41,929 bases of DNA. Origin: Streptomyces adustus (GTDB lineage: Bacteria; Actinomycetota; Actinomycetes; Streptomycetales; Streptomycetaceae). The notes below the pieces were generated by a model that saw only the letters and a program-made list of their open reading frames with translations, ran no database searches and was not told the DNA's origin. Location of the stretch: the NCBI RefSeq assembly GCF_009377175.1, contig NZ_VJZD01000059.1:1-41929 (forward strand), given 5' to 3'. Positions 1 through 6,835 of this stretch are shown piece by piece. The translations under genes and the position numbers were made by a program. Position 1 is the stretch's first letter; each line of letters begins with the position of its first letter.

Positions 1-106
1 CAGCAACGACCCGGTCCACCAACTCAGCAGGACACGACCGAGTCAGGATGCCCAACCCCAGCCGCTCCAGACGCGACACCAACACGCATGGCTCAACAGC
101 ACGCAC
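1..106 (-). CDS. Transposase N-terminus (IS4-like), truncated by window edge
   Basis: Read on the minus strand from a GTG at 106; an in-frame TGA lies just upstream, so the gene cannot extend much further. The visible peptide contains LGLGILTRSCPAELVDRVV, which resembles the N-terminus of Streptomyces IS4-type DDE transposases (a leader followed by 'L..ltR..p.elVD.v'). The catalytic domain would lie outside the window, so neither completeness nor the exact family can be checked. It would be the edge of an insertion sequence whose terminal repeat should fall between about 107 and 160; I could not define it. Unrelated short proteins could share this pattern. Confidence 0.45.
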   Translation of the reverse strand, partial: MRAVEPCVLVSRLERLGLGILTRSCPAELVDRVVA

Positions 107-334
107 ACCCCAAAAGCAACGGCATTGTCATGAACAACAAGGGGGGGAAGTCATGCCGGATCCGAAGGCCGGAGGCCCCGTTGCGGAGCCACGAAAAAGG
201 TAACGGGGGGGGGCTGTGGTCGGGTGCGGGGGAGTCTGTGGGTTCCCTGCCGGGTGGTGAGAAGGCTGCCAGGCCCGCCCCGCACGCGTCAGATCGCTCG
301 TGGAGCGCGATTCGGCGGCTCGGACGTCTTCCGC

Positions 335-634
335 GTGCACGTCGTCACACGAAGGCGGGCCCCGCCGGCGTCCGGCGAAGCGTGGCCGGCCCGGGTGTCG
401 CTGCAGGCCTCGAAGGTGCTTGCCGAACTCCCGCCGCACGCGGTCGCGATGCTGTGCGACGCGCTGGACATCGCCGGCTGTGACTCGTGGACCTGACCGC
501 CGTTTGATGCCCGCGCCCCCGAAGACGAAGACGACGGCGTTCGCGCGGCCGCGGTCGGATCGCTGACCGCCGTCTCCCGGATCAACCGCGCAGCGGGCCG
601 CCTGTATGTGATCGACGCCATCTGGCTCGGGTAG
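335..634 (+). pseudogene. Toxin-like (RelE/ParE-type) small protein, nonsense-mutated
   Basis: One frame from a possible GTG at 335 to the TAG at 632-634 encodes a protein of about 99 codons, interrupted by TGA at 494-496. The first part has KVLAELPPHAVAMLCDALDIAG and the last part RINRAAGRLYVIDAIWLG, the pattern of small RelE/plasmid-stabilisation-like proteins of Streptomyces, where a helical 'L..LP......l.dAL' segment precedes C-terminal strands ending in 'iW.G'. The TGA falls in ...DSWT*PPFDARAP..., where relatives as I recall them have Trp, so one G-to-A change would explain it. Family assignment is by pattern memory. No antitoxin gene is visible next to it. It ends 15 bases before a strong terminator. 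Confidence 0.45.
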
Positions 635-649
635 CCGGCCCGCACACCA

Positions 650-696
650 AAGCGGCCCCTTCCCCGGCATTGCAGCTGCCGGGGAAGGGGCCGCTT
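650..696. terminator. Bidirectional intrinsic terminator-like hairpin
   Basis: A perfect 20-bp inverted repeat: arm 650-669 (AAGCGGCCCCTTCCCCGGCA) pairs with 677-696 around a 7-base loop. It lies 15 bases after the toxin-like remnant on the plus strand and about 165 bases after the beta-helix gene on the minus strand, so it could stop transcription from both sides. There is no long T tract, as is usual in Streptomyces. Confidence 0.75.
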
Positions 697-862
697 CACA
701 CCACCGCGAACTTGCCTACCGTCGGCAGATCACGAGAGAACCGCGGGTAGGAGCCCCACCAGCCACCTCTCCGTCGTCCCCGGCTGGTGAGGTCTCGGCA
801 TGCCAGGACCCGGCCGGGCCGCCCGCCCCCCTGTGCTGCGACGGGGTGTCGTGGCCGGCCTC

Positions 863-1921
863 TCAGCACAGGCCCTCGGGCTGGGACGCCCGGCAGGTGT
901 TGTGCTCGAAGGCGTTGCCGCGCTGGGCAGCCTCCTGGTTGACCAGGTCGGCGGGGGAGTTGTCGCGCAGCGAGTTGTTCCTGATCCGGTTGTTGTCACT
1001 GGTGGCGCCGACGAAGCTTTTGAAGAGCACGATGCCGCCCGACAGCGGGGAGGTGCCGGAGTTCCCGGTGACCACGTTGCCGGTGACGTCGTTCGTGTCG
1101 GTGGCGGACAGGAGGATGCCCGAGCCCTGGAGGAACGGCAGCCGCTTGGTCTTGGCGCAGTATTTGTTGTTCTTCATGACCTGGTTGCCGCGCACGGTCA
1201 CCGCGCCGGCCTTCGGCTTGTTCTCGTCGCCGACGATGGAGACGCCCATGCAGTTGCCGGTGATGTCGTTGCTCGTGACGGTGAGGTTGCGCAGTCGGCG
1301 GATGGTGATGCCGATCCGGTTGCCCGTCAGGGTGTTCTGCGCGATCTGCGTGTGGTTGGTGTCGACGGAGCCCTGTTCGACCGTGAGCGTGTTGGCCAGG
1401 AAGATGCCCGCGTCCCCGCTGTTGCGGACGGTGTTCTGCCGGTACAGGCTGTGCTGGGAGCGCTCCTCGGCGAGGCCCCAGACGGTGTTCTTCTCGGCGG
1501 TCACGCGCTGCACGGTCAGCCCGTCGGTCGCCAGGGCCATCACCCCGGCGTAGGAGAAGCCGGTCACCTTGAGGTCGGAGACGGTGACGCCCGTGAGCCG
1601 CTTGGTCTTGGTGCCGGACACGCAGATGCCGTTGCCGCGCTTGCCGCAGTCGTCCGCCGACTTTGCGGCCGGCTGGAGGATGGTGGTGTTGCCCGTGCCG
1701 CGCAGGGTCAGGCCGGGCGTCGTCACCTTGACGCTCTCGTGGTACGTGCCGGGCAGCACCAGCACGGTGTCGCCCGCCTTGGCGGTGTCCACCGCCTTCT
1801 GGATCGACTCCCCCGGATGCACGGTGTGCGTCCGCTGTGCCGTGTCCGTTGATGCGGCGGCGGCGCAGGAGCCGACGAACGCTACCGCACTCACGAGAAA
1901 GGCGATGTAACGTTTCTTCAT
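863..1921 (-). CDS. Secreted right-handed beta-helix (NosD-like) protein
   Basis: 352 residues. The N-terminus (Met-Lys-Lys-Arg, hydrophobic stretch to about residue 23) is a signal peptide; VGSC near residue 19 could be a lipobox, so the protein may be a lipoprotein. From about residue 36, IQKAVDTAKAGDTVLVLPGTY is the opening motif of pectate-lyase-like parallel beta-helix proteins. The rest consists of short repeats rich in Asn, Thr and Gly ('N.i..N.v.gN..GI'), typical of NosD/CASH coils. No polysaccharide-lyase active site is evident, so the substrate is unknown and the enzyme role unproven. The nearest gene on the same strand starts beyond 2.5 kb, so it appears to be monocistronic, with the 650-696 hairpin as likely terminator. 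Confidence 0.85.
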   Translation of the reverse strand: MKKRYIAFLVSAVAFVGSCAAAASTDTAQRTHTVHPGESIQKAVDTAKAGDTVLVLPGTYHESVKVTTPGLTLRGTGNTTILQPAAKSADDCGKRGNGICVSGTKTKRLTGVTVSDLKVTGFSYAGVMALATDGLTVQRVTAEKNTVWGLAEERSQHSLYRQNTVRNSGDAGIFLANTLTVEQGSVDTNHTQIAQNTLTGNRIGITIRRLRNLTVTSNDITGNCMGVSIVGDENKPKAGAVTVRGNQVMKNNKYCAKTKRLPFLQGSGILLSATDTNDVTGNVVTGNSGTSPLSGGIVLFKSFVGATSDNNRIRNNSLRDNSPADLVNQEAAQRGNAFEHNTCRASQPEGLC

Positions 1922-2080
1922 CTTCGGTACGTTATGACCCGATAGCTCGTTGGGCTGCCGGATGGTCCGTCCGAGGGCATGTCACGAGCAGGCGAGGGAC
2001 CAGGGCGAGTGTGGTTCCTGTGCAGGAAGCCTGTGCGCCAACCGGGGGATGCTCGGCGCACGGGCAGGCCGCATCGCGCT

Positions 2081-2230
2081 CTACTCGGCGCTCAGGGTCG
2101 CCTCCGTCTGCTTCTCGGCGGCATCGGCACGGATCACGCCCAGGTGCACGTATGGGCTGCCCTGGTGGGTGACCACCGGACGGATGCTCAGGCGGGGACG
2201 GCGAGCGAGGCCGGGGCAGCCCGGATCGTC
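2081..2230 (-). pseudogene. C-terminal remnant of an unidentified protein
   Basis: On the minus strand a frame ending at TAG (2081-2083) reads ...RPVVTHQGSPYVHLGVIRAD and then a charged tail. This is protein-like, with G/C-rich third positions, but no start codon or upstream domain is attached; the sequence before about 2200 is occupied by IS630 debris. I do not recognise the family. It may be the surviving tail of a gene cut by the IS fragment at 2236-2476. The rest of 1922-2235 shows nothing else I can support. Confidence 0.2.
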
Positions 2231-2235
2231 TCGCG

Positions 2236-2476
2236 GTGCGGGCAGCCGTCGCGCGCCGGTCCTGGCGGCGTCCGGCGCCTGCCGCGCAGGAGGTGGTGCG
2301 GCTGCGCGTGGTGGCCGCGCTGGAGTCGGGATACGTGCGGACGTACCGGCAGGCGGCCGAGGTGTTCGGGGTGTCGGAGCGATCCGTGGGCACCCTGGCG
2401 GCGCAAGTACAAGGCCGCAGGCAGGGAGACGCTCGCGACGCCGGTCAAGACTCGACCCGACTTGCGTGGGACGTGA
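2236..2476 (+). pseudogene. IS630-family transposase N-terminal fragment, frameshifted
   Basis: The first frame contains AQEVVRLRVVAALESGYVRT followed by YRQAAEVFGVSERSVGT, the N-terminal helix-turn-helix of Streptomyces IS630 transposases. After about position 2393 the expected continuation (RRKYKAAGRETLATPVKTR) is found one frame over and ends at TGA 2474-2476. Removing one C from the CCC at about 2394 restores the frame. No DDE catalytic domain follows, so only the DNA-binding head survives. It is not the same copy as the IS630 transposase at 30.5-31.2 kb. Confidence 0.65.
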
Positions 2477-2564
2477 TCAACGGCCTCAGTGTTGGCAGGC
2501 GAGAGATCACCGGCGCAGGCATCGGGGTGGTGTCTGGCGTGCGAGGGGAGGCTTCTGGCGTGGT

Positions 2565-3344
2565 CTACCGCTGATCGAACCGGCGTCGGGTCTCGTCGTC
2601 GGCTGGCAGGAACGTCTCGAGATGCAGCCCTTCCAGGGCGGCATCGGTAGCGGTGCTGAGGGTGGCGGAGGTGCTGAAGAACCGGAGAGGGGTGCCGGCC
2701 ACATCGATTTCGAGGGTGATCACTGGTCCCGTGAGGGGGGTGGCGGCATCGGATTTGTTGAGGTATCCGGCGATCTCTGCGGCCAGCTCGTGGTGGCGCT
2801 GGTCATGGGTGCGCTCGGCACGGTGGCTCACCTGCTGCAGCAGATGGCTGCCCCACTCCGTACGATTGCGGATCCGGCCGGCCAGCCCGTCCGGATGCAG
2901 ACAGACCCGGACCACATTGATCGGCGGCTCCAGCAGTTCCGGCGCGCAACCGGCCAGGAGCTGATCAACGGCAGCGTTGGCGTCGACGATGTCCCAGTGA
3001 TCGTCCAACAGCAGCGCGGGGTACGGCAGATGGGCGTCGAGGAGTCGGCGCAGGCCGTCCATCACCACTGCGATCGACGCGTCGTCCAGTCGGTGATCCT
3101 GATAGCGCGGTGCGTATCCGGCGGCCAGCAGGAGCTGGTTGCGATCACGCAGCGGCACATCCAGGTTGTCGGAGAGGTGCATGAGCATCTCCGGCGTCGG
3201 GTGTGCCTTGCCGGTCTCCACCCGGCTGAGGTGCCGGGTGGAGACCCGCGAACGGTTGGACAGCTCCTGCTGGCTGAACCGGCGTCGTTCACGCCAGGTC
3301 CGCAGCAGCGCACCGACCGGCGGGACTTCGGCTGCAACGCTCAT
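2565..3344 (-). CDS. XRE-family regulator with MmyB-like C-terminal domain
   Basis: 259 residues from the ATG at 3342-3344. Residues about 10-67 form a Cro/C1-type helix-turn-helix (LRTWRERRRFSQQELSNRS, then STRHLSRVETGKAHPT). The remainder, with ALLLDDHWDIVDANAA near residue 107, matches the MmyB-like ligand-binding (PAS-fold) domain of actinobacterial regulators. An upstream in-frame Met at 3395 is disfavoured because the extension would cover a perfect palindrome likely to be the operator. It is transcribed divergently from the SnoaL-like gene at 3464, its probable target. The ligand is unknown; such regulators often control an adjacent redox or small-molecule enzyme. Confidence 0.85.
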   Translation of the reverse strand: MSVAAEVPPVGALLRTWRERRRFSQQELSNRSRVSTRHLSRVETGKAHPTPEMLMHLSDNLDVPLRDRNQLLLAAGYAPRYQDHRLDDASIAVVMDGLRRLLDAHLPYPALLLDDHWDIVDANAAVDQLLAGCAPELLEPPINVVRVCLHPDGLAGRIRNRTEWGSHLLQQVSHRAERTHDQRHHELAAEIAGYLNKSDAATPLTGPVITLEIDVAGTPLRFFSTSATLSTATDAALEGLHLETFLPADDETRRRFDQR

Positions 3345-3376
3345 GCCTGCGAGTCTAAGTCTCTGTGTCCGGGGTG

Positions 3377-3397
3377 CCATGACCTGTGAGGTCATGG
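3377..3397. promoter_or_regulatory. Perfect palindromic operator between the XRE and SnoaL-like genes
   Basis: CCATGACCT-gtg-AGGTCATGG: 9-bp perfect arms with a 3-base centre, lying 33 bases before the regulator start and 67 before the SnoaL-like start. Its position in a divergent promoter region beside an XRE regulator makes it the probable binding site of that regulator. Confidence 0.6.
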
Positions 3398-3463
3398 ATC
3401 GGATGACCGGCCCGGGCCAGGATCTGGGACATCAGCCGATCGAGACGAACGGGAGAACTGAAC

Positions 3464-3814
3464 ATGAAGGGCATCGTCCAGCAGTACCTGGCCACCTGGA
3501 ACGCGACCGGTGACGAGCGGGCGGCGTTGATCTCCGAGTACTGGTCGCCCGAGGCGACCTACACCGATCCGCTGGCCGAGGCCTCCGGCCATGAGGGGAT
3601 CGCTGCGATCGTCGACGGCGTCCAGGCGCAGTTTCCGGGGTTTGTTTTCACCGAGGTCGGTGAGGCCGACGCTCACCATCGTCAGGTGCGATTCCGCTGG
3701 GGCCTGGGTCCGGAGGGAGCCGAGCCGCTGGTGATCGGGTTCGACGTCCTGGTGCTGGACGAGTCGGGCCGGATCCAGGACGTGCACGGTTTCCTGGACA
3801 AGGTGCCGGCCTGA
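3464..3814 (+). CDS. SnoaL-like / NTF2-fold protein
   Basis: 116 residues. The start ATG is preceded by GGGAGAA at good spacing. The sequence begins with a helix (YLATWNATGDERAALI), followed by a short segment with aromatic and Asp residues (YWSPEATYTDPLAEASGHEG) and beta strands ending in IGFDVLVLDESGRIQDVHGF. This is the layout of the SnoaL-like domain (NTF2 superfamily, a cone-shaped alpha+beta barrel of about 110-130 residues). The substrate cannot be predicted. The DUF1330-like gene begins within 20 bases, suggesting a two-gene operon controlled by the divergent XRE regulator. Confidence 0.8.
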   Translation: MKGIVQQYLATWNATGDERAALISEYWSPEATYTDPLAEASGHEGIAAIVDGVQAQFPGFVFTEVGEADAHHRQVRFRWGLGPEGAEPLVIGFDVLVLDESGRIQDVHGFLDKVPA

Positions 3815-3831
3815 CGGCGCCGCGCGGGTAC

Positions 3832-4182
3832 GTGATCGGTTACCTGGAGAACGTCGCCATCTGCCCGGAGATCGCGGAGTACCTCGAGCGGATCAAGGCC
3901 ACGATGGCACCGTACGGCGGACGCTTCCTCGTGCACGGCGGACGGCTCGTCGTGCACGAGGGAACCTGGAACGGCGGCATCGTGATACTCGAGATCCCCG
4001 ATCCGACCCGCGCGCAGGAGTGGTACGAATCGCCGGACTACCGGGCGACCCTGCCGCTCCGCACGGAGCACGCGACCTCAATGCTCGCACTGGTCGAGGG
4101 TGTACCCGGCAGCTATCGCGCAAGCGACAAGATCCGGCAACCGTTCCCGCTTCACAACGCCCCGGCCGGGCCGACGAACTGA
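3832..4182 (+). CDS. DUF1330-family protein
   Basis: 116 residues from a GTG. The core (YLERIKATMAPYGGRFLVHG, followed by a glycine-rich strand and EIPDPTRAQEWYESPDYRA) is the DUF1330 ferredoxin-like dimeric alpha-beta barrel. Family members usually start a few residues earlier with a 'GYVIG' strand; here that strand (RGYVIGYL) is only complete if translation begins at the CTG at 3811, which overlaps the TGA of the preceding gene (CTGA). GTG at 3832 is the conventional choice and would lose part of the first strand. It probably forms an operon with the SnoaL-like gene. Function unknown. Confidence 0.75.
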   Translation: MIGYLENVAICPEIAEYLERIKATMAPYGGRFLVHGGRLVVHEGTWNGGIVILEIPDPTRAQEWYESPDYRATLPLRTEHATSMLALVEGVPGSYRASDKIRQPFPLHNAPAGPTN

Positions 4183-4633
4183 GCGCGGACCGGGCACTCA
4201 GCGGTGCCCCGCAGCTTCCCGTCCACGTCGCCGTGAACGATCCCGATCACCTGGCACCGCAGATAGGGATGTTCGGCGACGTCGACGGGAAGCATCGCCG
4301 GCTCGATGCCGGGCTGGTCGAGCGCGTGCGCGACCTGGCGAGACGCTTCCGGCGGTACACCAGACAGTCGGCGAGGACCCGCCGGCATCGGGGAGCGCGC
4401 AGCCGCGCACGGGCCACAGCATGTCGCAGTGCCTGACGGCATTCGGTGTTCGCCGGCAACTCCTGGCTATGGTGGCCAGCGCGACCGCCGCCGTGGCGAG
4501 CGTCGTGATCGGCGAGAGCAGCTTCGGATGGGCGGCGGCCAGGGCGCTGCTCATCAGGGCGCTCACCGCCTGCCTCGCCAGCCGCAGCATCCCGGCCGTC
4601 ACATCTCCCGCAGTCCCGAACAAGGAGCAGCCC
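4183..4633. other. Intergenic stretch with possible decayed minus-strand coding remnant
   Basis: No convincing gene. On the minus strand one frame reads ASRQVAHALDQPGIEPAMLP followed by VDVAEHPYLRCQVIGIVHGD, which looks protein-like, but it runs on into the antisense of the DUF1330-like gene and has no clear start. I do not recognise it. The remaining frames are low-complexity antisense readings. Confidence 0.2.
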
Positions 4634-4807
4634 GTGTCGCAGCGACGAATGGCCAGGGTGACAGCCGCTATCGGCGCACCTGTGACTCTGGCCGGTGTGG
4701 CCATGTATTTCCTGCCCGGCCCCGGACTTCCCGTCCTCATCATCGGCCTGGCCCTGCTCCTCACCGGCCTCGTCATGGCCGTATCCGCCCGCCACCAGCA
4801 CAGCTGA
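4634..4807 (+). CDS. Small PGPGW-type membrane protein
   Basis: 57 residues from GTG 4634. After a basic N-terminus (MSQRRMARVT) comes a hydrophobic helix (AAIGAPVTLAGVAMYF), the signature LPGPGLPVLIIG, and a second hydrophobic helix. This is the PGPGW-type (TIGR02611-like) two-helix transmembrane protein, normally with 'PGPG.P.i..G'. Cell membrane; function unknown. It is the first of three close membrane genes (gap of 12 bases to the next), so they are probably co-transcribed. ORFs longer at the 5' end exist but lack family support. Confidence 0.65.
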   Translation: MSQRRMARVTAAIGAPVTLAGVAMYFLPGPGLPVLIIGLALLLTGLVMAVSARHQHS

Positions 4808-4819
4808 CAGGACACGACG

Positions 4820-5122
4820 ATGATGACCTGGCAGTGGATCGGATTGACGATCTTCTCGCTCACCCTGCTGCCCGCTGGGCTGGCGATGGCCGCCGGCTGG
4901 GCACCGGCCCGCCTGCGGGCCCAGCTCGCGCCGGTACGCGCCCACGGCTGGGCCCTCCTGTCCCTCTACGCCGTAGCACCCCTGAACGCGATCCCCCGCT
5001 TGGGCGGTGCCTCCCCGGAAATGAGCCTGGCCCTGACCGCCGTCGGCGGGATCGTCGGGGTGGCCGGATGCCTGCTGGCCGGTCTGGCCCGCCTCGGCAC
5101 AGCCAAAGGCGGCGTTCGATGA
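4820..5122 (+). CDS. Small integral membrane protein
   Basis: 100 residues with about three hydrophobic helices: residues 5-27 (WIGLTIFSLTLLPAGLAMAA), 44-56 (WALLSLYAVAPLN) and 68-92 (MSLALTAVGGIVGVAGCLLA). There are no catalytic motifs. ACAGGACACGACG precedes the ATG, giving a modest ribosome-binding site. Its stop overlaps the next start (ATGA), so the two are translationally coupled. Family not recognised. Confidence 0.65.
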   Translation: MMTWQWIGLTIFSLTLLPAGLAMAAGWAPARLRAQLAPVRAHGWALLSLYAVAPLNAIPRLGGASPEMSLALTAVGGIVGVAGCLLAGLARLGTAKGGVR

Positions 5123-5337
5123 CACCGAAGTCGCGCCGACGAGTTGCGGTCTGGTCGGTCATTGGCTGGTGGACAGTCCTTACCGGCCTGTTCTGGCTGA
5201 CGGGCACCATTCTTGGGCAGCCCGCATCACTTGCCGGGTGCGCCGCATCCGCCGTTGTCCTGGGCGCAGCAGGGGAGGCCGGTGACTGGATACGGCGGCG
5301 CTGGGCGGCTCGGTCGGGCGGCCGGCCGCTGCGTTAG
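5119..5337 (+). CDS. Small two-helix membrane protein
   Basis: 72 residues from an ATG that overlaps the previous stop as ATGA. Basic start (MTPKSRRR), helix 1 about residues 9-30 (VWSVIGWWTVLTGLFWLTGT), helix 2 about 35-50 (ASLAGCAASAVVLGAAGEAG), then a basic tail ending in GGRPLR. Not recognised; the third member of the membrane trio. The next 210 bases before the GntR gene hold no supported gene. Confidence 0.6.
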   Translation: MTPKSRRRVAVWSVIGWWTVLTGLFWLTGTILGQPASLAGCAASAVVLGAAGEAGDWIRRRWAARSGGRPLR

Positions 5338-5483
5338 GGGCGTTTCGTTCCGCTGTTCAGTCGCTTGATGCCCGAATTCGCCAGGGTTCTGGGTGCCGCG
5401 CCGGCTCGGGGTGGAGCCGCTGCCTGCGGCGAGGTACGCGACAGTGTCGGCGGCCTGGCGCTGTTGGGGCTTGTAGGGGCGGC

Positions 5484-5522
5484 TTGACGTGCGGGAACGA
5501 TTCAATGCACTATTCAGGTAGT
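5484..5522 (+). promoter_or_regulatory. Likely promoter and YtrA-type operator of the GntR-ABC operon
   Basis: TTGACG at 5484-5489 could be a -35 box; the candidate -10 region (CACTAT, 5508-5513) overlaps a dyad ACTA-TTCAGG-TAGT at 5509-5522. YtrA-subfamily GntR repressors typically autoregulate through short ACTA/TAGT-type dyads overlapping their promoter, which fits the gene 26 bases downstream. Confidence 0.4.
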
Positions 5523-5547
5523 TCATTGATGCATTGGGGGTTCGGTC

Positions 5548-5958
5548 GTGGGCTTCGACTTCCGGATCGATCGGCGCGGAGGCATCCCCGCTTACGTGCA
5601 GATCGTCCAGCAGGTCCAGCAGGCTCTGCGGCTGGGGCTGTTGCAGCCGGGCGACCGGCTGCCCACGGCCCGCGCGGTCGTGGAGGCGACCGCGCTGAAC
5701 CCCAACACCGTGCTCAAGGCGTATCGCGAGCTTGAGTCCCAGGGCCTGGTCGAGACCCGGCGCAGGCACGGGACCTTTGTGACCGGCACGCTCGGCCGTT
5801 CCTCGGCCGACTCGCCCTGGCGAGCCGAGCTCGCGGACGTCGCGGGCCGTGCCCGTGCGGCAGGACTGGAGCGCGACGACCTCGCCGCCCTCTTCGCCGA
5901 TGTACTGGAAGATCTCTACCCCTCGAAGGAACCCGATGTCGTACCTCACCAGTCCTGA
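5548..5958 (+). CDS. GntR-family (YtrA subfamily) transcriptional regulator
   Basis: 136 residues from GTG 5548. The N-terminal winged helix-turn-helix is canonical: RRGGIPAYVQIVQQVQQALR, then LQPGDRLPTARAV and NPNTVLKAYRELESQGLVET ending in RRRHGTFV. The tail is only about 60 residues, too short for a FadR or HutC effector domain, so this is the YtrA type that normally represses its own ABC transporter operon. Its last 23 bases overlap the start of the ATPase gene in another frame, which supports coupled expression. Confidence 0.9.
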   Translation: MGFDFRIDRRGGIPAYVQIVQQVQQALRLGLLQPGDRLPTARAVVEATALNPNTVLKAYRELESQGLVETRRRHGTFVTGTLGRSSADSPWRAELADVAGRARAAGLERDDLAALFADVLEDLYPSKEPDVVPHQS

Positions 5959-6835
5959 CGCGGCCCTGGCGGCCGACGGCGTCAGCAAGAGATACCGGCG
6001 CGGGGGTCCGGACGTACTCGACGGCTGTGGCTTCACCGTGCCGGCCGGGGTGGTGTGCGCTCTTGTCGGCCCCAACGGCGCGGGCAAGTCCACGCTGCTG
6101 GAACTGGCCGCCGGCCTGCAACGGCCCACTTCTGGAAGCGTCACGGTCCTCGGCGGTCCGCCGCACGCGGGTCACCCCAAGGTGGCCTACCTCGCCCAGC
6201 ACCGGCCGCTGTTCACCCGGTTCACCGTCGCTGAGACGCTGCGCCTGGGCGCCCGCCTCAACCCCGGCAACTGGGATGTGCGGCTCGCCGAGCGGATCGC
6301 CGGCCCCGCGCACTTCCACAGCAAGGAACGCGTCGGCAACCTGTCCGGCGGCGAGCGCACCCGGATCGGTCTGGCCCTCGCCCTGGGCAAGCGCGCCGAC
6401 CTGCTCCTGCTCGACGAGCCGATGGCCGACCTCGACGTCCTGGCCCGCCAGGAACTGATGGGCCTGCTCATGGCCCATGTCGCCGACACCGGCACCACCG
6501 TCGTGATGTCCTCGCACATCATCAGCGAGCTCGCCGATACCTGCGACCACCTGCTCCTGCTCGACGAGGGCAGCACCCGTCTGTGCGGCGGCATCGACGA
6601 CGTCACCGCCTCCCACGCCGTGGTCACCTTTGCCGGAGGCCCCGAGCGCCTTGCCGGCCACACCGTGATCGAGTCCCGCCTCGTCGGCCGCGGCACCAGT
6701 GCCCTGATCCGCCCGTCCGGAGCGCCGCTGCCGGCCGACTGGGAGGTGCGCACACCCTCGCTGGACGAGCTCGTGCTGGCCCACCTCGGTACCCCGGACA
6801 CCTCCATACCACTGATCAAGGAACCCGCCGCATGA
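5936..6835 (+). CDS. ABC transporter ATP-binding protein
   Basis: 299 residues from ATG 5936. Walker A GPNGAGKST begins at residue 45, Q-loop at YLAQHRP, signature LSGGERTRIGLALAL at 136, Walker B LLLLDEP at 156 (Asp160, Glu161) and switch His194 in MSSHI. All ATPase elements are intact. After residue 215 there is a short C-terminal extension, common in ATPases of drug or antimicrobial-peptide exporters. The stop overlaps the permease start (ATGA). With one ATPase and one permease it should work as a dimer-of-each exporter in the membrane; substrate unknown, likely a stress or antibiotic signal given the YtrA-type regulator. Confidence 0.93.
   Translation: MSYLTSPDAALAADGVSKRYRRGGPDVLDGCGFTVPAGVVCALVGPNGAGKSTLLELAAGLQRPTSGSVTVLGGPPHAGHPKVAYLAQHRPLFTRFTVAETLRLGARLNPGNWDVRLAERIAGPAHFHSKERVGNLSGGERTRIGLALALGKRADLLLLDEPMADLDVLARQELMGLLMAHVADTGTTVVMSSHIISELADTCDHLLLLDEGSTRLCGGIDDVTASHAVVTFAGGPERLAGHTVIESRLVGRGTSALIRPSGAPLPADWEVRTPSLDELVLAHLGTPDTSIPLIKEPAA

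Noticed and set aside
1950..3389. 479-codon plus-strand frame
   Set aside because: Antisense of the XRE regulator plus IS debris; no domain, composition of a shadow.
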